This document shows positions 1 to 11,600 of a stretch of 64,000 bases of DNA, in pieces. Numbering within the stretch: position 1 is the stretch's first letter; each line of letters opens with the position of its first letter. The position numbers were made by a program, and so were the translations under genes. Where the stretch lies: contig NC_079512.1 in the NCBI RefSeq assembly GCF_000801105.2, positions 36,535,848 through 36,599,847 of the forward strand, written 5' to 3'. The DNA is from Raphanus sativus (Eukaryota > Streptophyta > Magnoliopsida > Brassicales > Brassicaceae). The notes beneath the pieces were generated by a model. The model saw only the letters and a program-made list of their open reading frames with translations, did no database searches and was not told the DNA's origin.

Positions 1-2150
1 TGTAAAATAAATATTGGTATTCTCGTACCACATGTTACTTAAGGGAAGCATTGAATCTAAAATTTGAAGTGATTTGAATTTTTTGAGTTTCTAGATGATT
101 GCATGATGAAAATCTAAGTATCTGGTGTGATTTTTGCTAAACAAATATAAAATCTCATCTAAAATTACGAGATTTGAATTTAAATTTTTATAACTAAGAA
201 ACCCTTTCGAGCACTCTAAAAACACTTAAAACATTGTAAAATCTTCAATTTAAATATTGTTCAATAACAGTAAATTTTAGAATGTTTTATGAAATGACAA
301 GTCCAGTAACACTAAATTTTAAAATATTTTTTAGAATCAATATTTGAACAATAATAAATTTGTCATATTAATATAAATCACCTCGAACCATTAATTTAAT
401 TGAATACATCCCCTAAGATTAGTTTATACAAATTAGGTATGAATATAATACATGTTTAATAAAGTGAACTCGTTTTTCCTATCGGCATGAAACGTTGGTA
501 GTGAGGGAATATGGGATCATGGACCACATGTTGTCCCATTCACCAATGACCTTCCATCTGTTACATCACATATCATTTATCTAATGTCTAGATCTTGTTC
601 TAAGTAATACTACTTGTGTTTTTCTTTTTATTTTACTGATAAAACCAATAATCTATTTAACTTACAATTTTTATATGCACAACCCACCGAAGACCTCAGA
701 TCTTTTTTTTTTTTGTTAATCATGTTAAAACCTCAGATCTAGTGGCCTTATATCCTTTCTTGCAAGGCTGTTGATAGACAATTAAAGTCTAAAACCCATG
801 ATCACTGTGTGACTATATAATAGAAAAACACATGTAAATGGAATATCCCTTAGATATGGGAAGCAAACATTGAGGTTAGGAATCTTTAAGCATCTATGTA
901 ATATCTCGATTTCCTCATGTACATATATATGTAAAAATGTTTAAAAATTTGATTTATCATCAACATGCACTTATATTATTTTTCACACATCTATTTAAAA
1001 ATTTCAGTTATTTATATTTTTGGGCTATAATACGTAATGAAATGATGGGTGCATAATCTAACGAAAAATAATTCGCAACGAGACCAAACACAAGGAAATG
1101 TGATATAGTGATTGTAAGATTAGTAAACATAACTTTCGAACTTTAAAAAACATTAACACATTATCTGTTGCACGGGACGGGATCCACGAACCGAACGAAC
1201 GGGACATATCATGGTGCGCAATCGAAGTGTTCCGCTTATGAGTGGGGTGAATTCTAACATTCCGATTTCTGGTATATGTAAAAAAAACTTAAAAACTGAT
1301 TTGATTACTATATCATCATAATACACATATCTTTTCTATCACACATCCATTTATAATTTCAGAATTAATCGTGTTTGGATTAGAATAGTTATCGTAATTT
1401 ACGATACCGTGCAAGTAAAACCAAAACACGACAAAATGTGATTGTAACATGATTTTCGAGGTTTAGAAAAAAATAACGCACCATCTGCTGTATGGAGATG
1501 AGATCCAGAGACCGAATGAACGGATGTCGAAGGCCCACACTGGTGGTCGCGACGTTACAATCTCGTAGACCATTAACATGCGTGAAATAGTTTGTTTCAA
1601 GTCTTTCCTCGACTTAAAAACAAATCCTCGAACAAAATAAATTCGGGAAATTTATCTCAAGGCATCTACAATTCAAAGCCACAAACACTAGTTATTTGGG
1701 ATACTAAAGAAAAAATGTTGCAAATCAATTTTTGTAAAGAAGCGTCAAGGAATTATTCACATTTAGTTTGAGAAGATGACCACTTTTACATTGGTGAACA
1801 TATAGTTTTGTATATTGTACTACTCTAGGGTAGATGGATACTAATATACAAGGGAACATAACAGTTTTGTAAAACACTAATATAAAACTGAAATTTGAAT
1901 TGAAAATTAAAGTCCAGTTTAAGGGTGTTCAGTTCATTGCTGTGTTGAGATTCGGTTCGGATTTGCGTTCTTTGATATATGGTTTTAGATTCGCAAGCCT
2001 AAAACTGAGTTCGAGTTGAACCAAAAAAATATATGTGTCATACGATTTTTTACAAAGTAAAGTGCCATACGAAGATTTATTGGCTAATGAAAAAAAATCA
2101 TAAATCATGATTATGAATAACAAAAACAAGTAACACAACCTAAATAAATG
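1..2150. other. AT-rich intergenic region, no gene seen
   Basis: No open reading frame of convincing length or composition lies on either strand. The sequence is AT-rich with short poly-A/T runs. Two stretches near 1160-1240 and 1490-1560 resemble each other loosely (a GGGATCCACGAACCGAACGAAC-like phrase and a diverged relative), which suggests old repeat debris. I see no RNA gene or promoter that can be defended. Confidence 0.6.
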
Positions 2151-2155
2151 ATAAT

Positions 2156-2436
2156 TGTTGTAAAACTTGTATTTCTTCTTATTATTGATGTGCCAATAGG
2201 CATCTATATATATACATGTTACAAGGAATAGATAAATGGAAAGATCCTATTTCCAATAGGAAATAGGAAATACATGGAAATAGTATTATCCTAATACAAA
2301 ACATAAATATGGTAAAGTCTAAGTCTTCCTTTCTTCCTCATGCGTCTGGTCCGGTTCGGTATTGTATGTCCGGTACGTCCGCCCGGTACTGTCCGGTACG
2401 GTTCGGTTATGTCCGTCCATCCAATGGTTTATAACA
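2156..2436 (-). repeat. 3' LTR of the Copia element
   Basis: 281 bp, direct repeat of 8041-8321 with three mismatches. It holds a GC-rich stretch of repeated GTCCGGTACG-like words near its inner end and TATA-like sequence (CTATATATATAC) near 2200. It is the 3' LTR because the purine tract lies next to it at 2437-2445. Confidence 0.92.
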
Positions 2437-2445
2437 CTCCCCCTT

Positions 2446-5400
2446 GGACGCCATAACCGTTTCAGAGTTCATAGTGTGCTTCATGTTGCCTCATTAAAAC
2501 CTTACCAGGAAAACCCAATGGGACAAAACCTTGGTGAAGGAAAAAGAGTACAACACACACTACTCCCCCTGATGAATGCATCACTGAAGATGTCCGTGTA
2601 AGGACTTGTAAATATTGATTCAGTGAGCTTGGAGTGTCTGTGTTTCTTTCTCTTAGAATTTCGCAGAAGAACACTTGGACGTACTGTGCCTTATGTCGTC
2701 CAACTTATAATATGGTCGACCATTATGGTCCTTGACCAAAAACGTATGTCTCTTAGACTACTAACCACTTTACTTGGTCGGATCTCATCCATAAGTGTTT
2801 ATGGATCGTCCTATAGTATGACCTGGTCGTTTATGGACAGTGAGATATTTCTCTTAAGTACTATCGAAAATGTACTGAACTGGTCGATCCATATTGTGTC
2901 ATAGACCTTGTCTATACACGTCCATAATTTTCTCATGAGTGTCTTAGATCATGACTTGATCAGTGATCATTACTACAATGAGTTTTACATACTCATTAGA
3001 CTTTGGTTCTATAACCAAGTACACTCATCGGACCTTATTCTTGGCAATCAATCTTTCTTGCCATATGTACTATCCATACTGATAGTTGATACCTCAAAAG
3101 TCATACCACGTTTTGGGTTAACAAAATTAGTCATCTCTCATGGATGATTCGGCTGGAAAGAAGCCGGACATAGTCTTTGATTTGGTATGGTCTTTGGCGT
3201 GAACCATAATGGTTCTCTTCGCTTTTTGCTGTGACCATCTTATATCTTACTTAGGGCGTGTTGATCTCATACACATACCCACGACTATGATCTCTGCTAT
3301 GAGTTATTGCAGTCCTTATATACATAGTCTTAAGAATCAATCTTGTTTATACACACACACAACCTTTGATGGATGTCTAAGATGTTGTTGGTGTGTTGCT
3401 ATCAAGCCTTTGCCGTAGACCATTGGGTCATAGACCACGACCAATCACATGGTGATTGGTACTTCTCTCATACGGCTATATCTGTATATGCAGTCCCATG
3501 TCCTTAGTTTGTATGGACCTTTGCTAGGCGTGCCTATGGACTGCTACATGATAGCTGATCTTTTGAGATCTAGAAATAAACTGTATCAACCTCTCTTTAG
3601 GCTGGTTCCAAACACAAGGGATTTTGTACTTCTTATAAGTATGTATGGACTGAATTGGATTGTTCTTAGACAGATCATTTACTTATACAGCTGCTTAATG
3701 ATTCAGTCCATGAACAGCTTAGGAACAATGCTGTTCATTGAGAATTTCTTTTCTCATCTTTGTGGTACCTTTATAATATTTGATCCAGTGATCCATATGC
3801 TTGCTTACTACGTTTTTATCTCTTACTTATGACCAGACCTTTGTCAATTTCAAATCTGAGTAGTAGCATCCACCACATAGGAGTATATCTCCTTATAAAC
3901 TGTTTTTCGGTCTCTGTGAGTAACCTTGTGTAATCAGCTATGTTCAAATGCTGTAAATAGCCACATGCACGTCTTAGACCACGTGACCATGTCCTTATCT
4001 CACGGTTTACTTTCCTCACATGACCCATTCACTGGTTTTATCACTTGATGGCGTTTTATGGCCAATACGTCCATCTTTCTTTACTTTAAACCCCACGTCC
4101 ATTTTATTCTTTGTGAGTACTCTCGTGGGTTTATGATCCTCGCATTATATCTTATACTCAAGTGCTACTTTCTTTTATGAGTTCTCTTATATGTAAATAC
4201 ATCAGTGGTGTTAACACTCTTATATATGGTTCCATTGTGTTCCAGACATGTCCAAATCGATTTGAGATTTCATTATCTAGGACCTTTATTTCCTTGCAGT
4301 TTGGCGTCCCAAACTACATGGTCTGGTACCTTAGATGGTTAGCTGGCCAGCCTTATCTCCATGTCCGGACTGGTTCCCTTTTGAACTCGGATTTATATCA
4401 TTATGTGCACCTTTTCATTTCTTTCTATCCGAGGTTCCTTTATCTTATGGAACACTTTGGTCTATCTTGTATAGACTCTGTAGCAACTTGATTGTGTCTC
4501 TTAGGACATCAAATTTCGTGGTGCATAAGCTGGTATGACATTTAGTCATTCTTTTCTTTCCTTTCGGGTCAATGTGTCTGGCATCTAGTTCTGCTAGCTT
4601 TTGCATTATTTGATCACATTCTTTGGACGTCTTAGATTATATTTCTAGTCCGAGGATCTTGCCAAGACAATGATGGTTAATACCATTCTCTTACTCTTTA
4701 TCCAGCTTATAGCTTTCTCACTTTTGATGTTGGACAGTCGGATTACTCATGCAATCCGTGAACCTGGCCATTTAATCTTATCACCCATATTTGGCTCAAG
4801 GTTTCATATAAATTCGTGGGAGAAAGTCATACTCCTATCCAACATATATTCCCAATTCTTATCTCAGTTTCTATCTTAGAAAGCACATATGAATGTGGTG
4901 GTTAAATCTCTTTAAGATTTCATATGTCTGGTCGTGACCCGTATTCAATCTGAGATGGGAATATCTATGCTCACTTATATGGCCTGATGCATATTGTCTT
5001 TACACATGTATATCAGTGTGTTCCCAAGCATTAGGTCGTGGCCTTTGTATTATAGGAAATCGGCCAAATGATTGTTCTCGACCCGGTCGGTTTCATCGTC
5101 CGTGGTACGGTCGTATGAACTTTGTTGACCGCGTCCACGTCCTGTTCATCCATCCCGGTCTCGACCGGATGGTTTATCATGATGGACGTGGCTTGTCTTT
5201 GTATTAATTTACCATGGTCATAGACCATGTCCCACGGATCATGTTCATGTTTTTATACTATGGTCATGTACCACACGGGTGTGTATTCTCCCCCTCATGA
5301 ACATGCTATAAACCATTATGCCATTTCATGATACTTGGGACAGTTAAGCCTCATGAGCTTCCCTTGTGTACATGTTTCACAACGTGAGATTCTATGGGAT

Positions 5401-5940
5401 AACTCTTTTGTGCCTTTCAATTATTTGCATCAAGTTTGGATCGATCCGGATGGCTAGTTCGGTCATGCCATTAAGTGTAATTTCGTATGGTTAACCAACT
5501 GGTTACCATGGCTCTTTTGCCTCTCATCATACTGATCTTAGCATAGTATTAATCAGTAGAGTATATAGGTATAGTCTTGACCACTTTCTTATAAGGCCTT
5601 AGGCGATTTTTCTTTCATAATCTGTAGGAACCTTTTGTTCTCTTTTGCCCATTGTTTCTATATGGAAACCATTTATTGTTAGTACTCAATGGGCCACGAA
5701 ATTGGGTGTATATAATGCCCTTCAGGCAATGCCTTGGCTGTGGTCTAACTATCTTTCTAGAACAAGATTTATTGGGAGAATTTTATTTTTATTTTTCGTG
5801 GATATTTTTATGCTTTGTAATTCTAAGATAAATAAAAATCATTCAATAAAGGTTTTCATAAAAACACCAAATAATATAACATAATAAGATTTAAAGTAAA
5901 ACAAACAAACAAAGCAAAATTTCAGGATGTCAAATGGCCT
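2446..5940 (-). other. internal region of the Copia element without recognisable pol
   Basis: Stop codons break all frames into pieces shorter than about 130 codons on both strands. On the minus strand near 5060-5180 a Gly-Arg-rich stretch (GRGRGQQ) can be read, typical of the C-terminal end of plant Copia gag, but it is interrupted by stops. I searched by eye for the usual reverse transcriptase, integrase and RNase H signatures on the minus strand and found none. The many plus-strand ORFs here show no family resemblance and are probably chance. Confidence 0.6.
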
Positions 5941-5941
5941 T

Positions 5942-6580
5942 TTAGCCTATGGTCAAGCCGGCCACTCCAACTGTCACTTTGGATGTGGCTTCCGCGGATT
6001 TATTATCTCTTTCATCACAATCTGCTTCATAACCACTCATCTCATTCTTTATTTGATTCATCCACTCTCTTTGTAATAAGTATGAAAACAGATCATTGTA
6101 TGTGGTGAAACATTTTTTTCTATGATGTAAAAATAGATCTCTTGGATCTGCTGTAGAGAATGTCTTTTCAAGTAATTCCTCATCTGTTAACTTTTCACCA
6201 CATAATATCAGGTTATGAGCTATTTCGGACAGGGTATAATTATATTCTTCCACGGACCCATAGTCCCGGAATCTGAGGCTCATCCACTCATGCCTTATCT
6301 TTGGTAATAACACCTTAGTGTATCTGGACATTAATTATGTCCAGAGGCATCGGGGGCTCTCTATATCTCGGTACTGATTTCTCAGTTCCTCAATGAGATG
6401 ATGGCTCATTACTGTTAATGCCATTTCGTTCTTGGTTTCATGATCATCCTTGATGATACATTTCCCAAGACCCTCTGTCCATAGTATATATGAGATATTC
6501 ATTGCCCATCCTAGATAATTTTCTCCAGAAATTTCTAGGGTATCATAATCCAAGGTTGACATCTGAATCATATCAATCAA
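5942..6580 (-). pseudogene. Copia gag polyprotein remnant (DUF4219/UBN2 type)
   Basis: A minus-strand frame starts with an ATG at 6580 and reads a short N-terminal gag_pre segment (YDTLEISGENYLGWAMN, with the usual Y-x-x-W spacing) and then a UBN2-like helical gag domain (KVLLPKIRHEW, YNYTLSEIAHNLILCGEKL, EELLEKTFST). One in-frame TAA at 6335-6337 cuts it into an 81-codon piece and a downstream 129-codon piece in the same frame, so it is a nonsense change rather than a frameshift. No CCHC zinc knuckle is seen before the stop near 5942. Gag would form the virus-like particle; this copy cannot make the full protein. Confidence 0.85.
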
Positions 6581-6814
6581 TCAATTCTTAGAATTCATGC
6601 ATTCAAATAATCAATCAAACATGAAAATACTTTTAGAAATTTTATCACTCAATATATCAATGGTTCACACCAACCAAAACAAAAATTTCTAACAAGTATT
6701 AATCAATCAACATGAAATATCCCTTTAAGCAATCAATGATCAATGGTGAGCATTCTAGCAATATTCCTATTTCAAATTCAGTATGGAATATGCAATTTAA
6801 CATAAGCTGAAAAC

Positions 6815-6960
6815 TTTTCATAAAAGGAAATTTTTTTATAAAAGGAAACTTTCTATTTTTTTTTTCAGAAAATGAAACTTTCTATTTTTTTCAGAAAAGA
6901 AAACTTTCTATTTTTTCAGAAAATGAAATTTTCCATTTTAGCAGAAAGGAAATTTCAACA
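6815..6960. repeat. imperfect tandem repeats, unit about 30 bp
   Basis: Units of the form AAACTTTCTATTTTTTTCAG followed by AAAATG or AAAAG recur about four to five times with small length changes. They lie in the untranslated leader of the Copia element, upstream of gag on its coding strand. Confidence 0.7.
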
Positions 6961-7639
6961 AATCAATCAATCAAGCAATCAAGAAAATAATTCAGATTTC
7001 AGTTTATAGAATTTATAGTTTATGAAATCGACCAAGATGGGTTTAAGGGGTGATCGATTTCTATTGGCTCCGATTGATCATTCAGATCATAAGGTTTTCG
7101 AGATCCAAGAACACTTAGTGTTTTGGTTTTAATTGATTTAATCAATCTCTTATTGAATAAGGAATATTTGTGCTTATAACAACCTAATGACCGTTTGATC
7201 TAGCAACTTAACGGGAGAACTAAACCAAATCTTAATTCCTCAAATTTATTTAGGGATTCAATTGTCCTAGGTTTTTAGGTTCATCAAATTTTAATGTTCA
7301 ATCCTTTAACAAACCACCAAATTTGTTTTGATATGGTTCCAAAGGGTGTTTCAGATTTTATTTACCTTTAGATTGGAGAGAATCTGAAACCGGACCACCT
7401 AGAGAGAGGAGAGAAAACCGTGAACGGCTTGAACGTCTATCGCGAGCAAGGAACGGGCTGATCGGATCGTCCAGAACCTCTACCGGCTGTTGGATGAACT
7501 GTCGGATCGTCTGGTGGCTTATCGGGTGCTGATCAATTCGTCGGATGGTCAGTATGTGTGCTGGTCGGATGAGAATGGAAAGACAGCTAGGGTTTCCTTT
7601 AGTAAAAAGAAAATTGTCAACGCGGATTGAAACGGAGGT

Positions 7640-7960
7640 GGAGAACGCGTCTGAAGTCGGATTGAGACGTGGTTTGCGGCGCTGGATTCTTCTCGTCGAG
7701 AGATTCAATTTTATATATGGAACGTCGGCTAACTCCTTATGGTTTGATAGATACGTCGATTTGAAGTTGCGTCCGAATTAGGGTTTTGAATCAAGTTGAC
7801 GGCGCTTCTTGTAATAGCTCGTGAGAACGCGTCCGGTATCGGATTGCGATGAGGTCGACGGCGTTGGATTCGTCTCGTCGAGATCTTGAATTTGATAGGT
7901 GGCTCGTCGTCTGGATCCGTCGGGTTGAGGAGATACGGTGTTTTGAAGTTTCGTCTGATT
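7640..7960. repeat. imperfect tandem duplication in the Copia leader
   Basis: Two blocks (about 7640-7790 and 7815-7960) share the phrases GAGAACGCGTC, TCGGATTG, GCGCTGGATTC or GCGTTGGATTC, and TCTCGTCGAGA in the same order. This GC-rich segment lies between the primer-binding site and gag. Some plant retrotransposon leaders carry repeated blocks that help packaging or dimerisation; no function can be shown here. Confidence 0.6.
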
Positions 7961-8040
7961 TCTAGGGTTTATGGTGGTTGCTGGGAAAAAGGGTTTCGAA
8001 ATTCACTCAGAGTTTTCTCAGAGCTCTCGTGCTGATAACG

Positions 8041-8321
8041 TGTTGTAAAACTTGTATTTCTTCTTATTATTGATGTGCCAATAGGCATCTATATATATAC
8101 ATGTTACAAGGAATAGATAAATGGAAAGATCTTATTTCCAATAGGAAATAGGAAATACATGGAAATAGTATTATCCTAATACAAAACATAAATATGGTAA
8201 AGTCTAAGTCTTCCTTTCTTCCTCATACGTCTGGTCCGGTTCGGTATTGTATGTCCGGTACGTCCGCCCGGTACTGTCCGGTACGGTTCGGTTATTTCCG
8301 TCCATCCAATGGTTTATAACA
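8041..8321 (-). repeat. 5' LTR of the Copia element
   Basis: 281 bp, direct repeat of 2156-2436. Next to its inner edge (about 8023-8040) the minus strand reads CGTTATCAGCACGAGAGC, the likely primer-binding site. It would carry the promoter of the element, transcribing leftwards. Confidence 0.92.
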
Positions 8322-8651
8322 ATAATCGAGTTTCGGAAGATTTATTGTTGACAATCCAAAATGAAGAGATGACAGGAAGTATGTAACTTGAAAAAGAATA
8401 ATGAAAATAACCAAAGCCATCTTATGTATCCACACATTAACGCTACTACATAAGCTGAAATCAAAGCCTAAGTGAAAAGCCACTCATTACTACGCTTCTT
8501 GTCTTAAATAAAAACAATTCTACACTTCTAGTGCCCAAACGACGTCAAGTCCCACCAATCTACGGCCACGGCAACCACCAATACCACTACGACCGCCGTT
8601 GCGCTTAGCTTTCCACTGTAAATTACATAAAGCCCTATCTTGAAGCCAGAC

Positions 8652-11600
8652 TCATCGCTTCCTCTTCTTACCGGACTTGGACTGACTTGCCTGCGACTTG
8701 CCTGAACCGACTGATTTCCCTTTTGTTGCTGGTTCTGGTGCCTTGGGCGTCTCTTCCGACTCTGACTCCACATCGCTCTCCTTGCTCTTAGAAGCAGGTG
8801 TTGATTTTGCTTTGCCTTTAGCCGCCTTTGAATCCTTTGGTTTGCTCTCTGTTTTGTCATCCTGGGACTTCTTGCCGGACTTGGAAGCAGGAGTAGCTTT
8901 AGACTTGCTGGAACCAGCTCCCCCACCCCTGAATCAGAAGCAATATTTGCTTATCAGCAAAAATAAAATTAAGAGATTTCCACGCTTACTTTAACTATTT
9001 GCTTTCAGTTTCGTTTACTTTTTCCCTGATGATCCCATCTTTGTTTGCTTGCCTGTCTTAGCTTTCTTACTCTGGGGCCTGCATGGAGATTTACCAAGCT
9101 TGGTCATCACACGAATAGCAAATTCATCTCGTAACAACGTATCATCATCACACTTACTCTGTGGAGGCTTCTTCCTCAGCAGCTTCTTCACCCTGCTGAC
9201 AGAAAATGTAAGTTACAGCAAAAAGGGAGAATGAAAAATAGAAGTCAGAGATGAATGAAAGTTAATGTGCCCCACCTCTGTTTCTGATTCATCCAGAAAA
9301 TGCCACTTCTGTTTCTTAAGATTCAAGATTTCTTGATCTCCATCATCATAGATGACCTGAAAACGAAGGTAGCAACAACGTACAACAAATAAAACATACC
9401 ATAAAATGCATTGAATCTAGTATTTAAAAACATGTAAAATCAATAGGCTAATGGGTCACCACAATCAAAAGAGACGGAACAAACAATAGTTATTGAGTTG
9501 ACTAATAAAACTGGGCTTACCAGATGTCTCTTCTTAGCAGAATCATATGAATCGACCACACCTTTATAATACCTGCGGCAAAAATCCAATGTTCAATTAC
9601 AAGTAACCACAACTACCCAAGGTGCTAGTTCAGTATCAGCTATCTAAAGGAAAAGACAAACAAACTATAACTGATTTTTATTCTAAAGAAAGAGTACAAA
9701 ATTCTTACGCTTTATCGATAGGCCACCAGACTCTGACCCTCGACCCAACTATATTTCCGTCAGGGTTTTGGAGATCAGATGCCTGCCAAGGACAAGGAAT
9801 TGATTCAGTATGAAGAAGTCTAACAAAAAGAAGCAAAAAATAAAATCTCGCACACAGCACATGAAACCAATACGAATAAAAGACTAAATAAGAGATACAT
9901 AAGCTCCAACATGAAGATATTAAGCTGTAATCGTGCACAGTTACTACTGCAAATGGCAATTGGCAGAACATGATTTTTCACACATTCCTTTATGTGAGCA
10001 ACAATCATAATAGGCAAGATTACGAAAACTTACTTTCTCTTTGCCTAGACTTCGTTTTCTCTTTGAGCTTGTATTAGGACTTTCTTCTATCGGTTCCTTC
10101 ACTTCTTTCTTTGACTTTGAGGCTGACTTTCCAGAGGAAACAGCTGGCTGAAACACAATTAAACAATTTCGATAATAGTAAGCGGACAGGGAGAAGGCAG
10201 ATCGATCGAATCATACAGGTCAGGGAAAAACTTACTTTTTCACTATCACCTGAAGAAGTATCATCCATGGCTTTTCCACGTCCTGGTTTTTTCTTTTCCA
10301 CTTTTGGCTTCGAGGATTCTTGTACATTATCACTCTCAACTGCCTTCTTCTCTGACTGCTTAGCAGCTTTTGTCTCAGAGGCGCTTTTCTTTGAAGGAGA
10401 AACAGTAGACTTGGCCTTACTTGAAGAAGCAACCTTTTTTCCAGACTTTTTTGTCATTTTAGCTTTAGAAGTCTTTGTTTCTTCGGAAGCTTCTTCGGTA
10501 GCACTAACAGCTGATGGCTTGGCCTCCTTCGTCGAGCTCTCGTTTTTCTTCTGGTTTGCAGTCGTCTTAGGCTGGATTTCCTCAACAAGATCTTCAGCCT
10601 TAGATGGAGAACTGACATTGGCAGTTTCATCAGCTGATGTCTTTGCCTCCTTCGTCGAGCCCTCCTTTTTCTTCTGGTTTGCAGTCGTCTCAGGCTGGAT
10701 TTCCTCATCAGCCTTAGATGGAGAACTGACATTGGTAGTTTCATCAGCAGATGTCTTCGATGGCACAACCTGCACACTTGTTTCCTTATCGTTTTCAGAA
10801 GCGGCAGCGTTAACAGATGAATCATCAGTAGGCAAACTTTGCACATCCTTGCTGTCCAAGAGTGCTTCAGGTTCAGTCTCCTCCTTTATATCTGAACTTT
10901 TTGATGAATCCACCTGTTTGACAGAACTGGGTTCTTCTTCCTGAGTTTGACATTCAACAGCTGCATTCTTTTCAGATGTATTATCCAAGCCAGTGTTGCT
11001 ATCAAGTTGTTCAGGCTCATCTTTAGCACTCGTATCATCTAGCTTCTTTGTAGACTCAGTATCGACAGAAGAATCATTTTGTTGCGCAATGCCATTGCTG
11101 ACTCCTGACTTACTTGATTCATCCTTAGGTGGATCAGTTCGCTCGGGTGTAGAAATTACTTCTGCCTCCTGTTTATCCTGCTGATTAAAATAAAAGCCAA
11201 TGAACAATCTACTTGAGCAGTTTTATTTCTCAATGCTGATTTAAGGGAGAAAGAAACATACCTCTACTTCTGCTTCCTTTGTTGAAGGACCTTGACTATC
11301 CTGCGGCGTACAAAATTGGGAGAATGTTATAAGAGCATACAATGTAACTAGGAGACCAAAAAATGAGTTAAAGTTCCACAGAAAAAAACAGGTGAGATAT
11401 ACAACAGGCTGGGTAGAGAAACAGATGAGAAGGCTTACTTCTTTCTCATTATCAACAAGTTGGACTTCTTTCTCATTCTCAACAAGTTGGTCCTGCTGCA
11501 AAGCAGTGAATGTCCCTTCACATATCGAAGCAACTATCTTACTATACTTATCTAAAGAGACACCCGAAGATTTCACAGCCTCAGTCAGATAATTTTTGAG

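Larger units (their letters stand above)
2151..8326 (-). mobile_element. Copia-type LTR retrotransposon, non-autonomous, with 5-bp target duplication
   Basis: Two 281-bp LTRs (2156-2436 and 8041-8321) begin TGTTG and end AACA and are flanked by the direct repeat ATAAT (2151-2155 and 8322-8326). By eye they differ at three positions, about 1 percent. A purine tract (AAGGGGGAG on the minus strand, 2437-2445) abuts the left LTR, and a primer-site-like sequence ending in CGTTATCAGCACGAG on the minus strand abuts the right LTR, so the element reads right to left. A Copia-type gag remnant is at 5942-6580. The 3.5 kb where protease, integrase, reverse transcriptase and RNase H should lie (2446-5940) has no recognisable pol motif and no long minus-strand frame. 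Most likely a defective copy mobilised in trans. Confidence 0.9.

Noticed and set aside
2362..5884. Many plus-strand ORFs of 60-130 codons inside the Copia internal region
   Set aside because: They lie antisense to gag and show no domain, splice pattern or family resemblance; they reflect the composition of the decayed internal sequence.
10111..10944. 277-codon plus-strand ORF over the PDS5C gene
   Set aside because: It is antisense to exon 7, and its Phe/Ser-rich sequence is what the reverse strand of a Lys/Glu/Ser-rich coding region gives.
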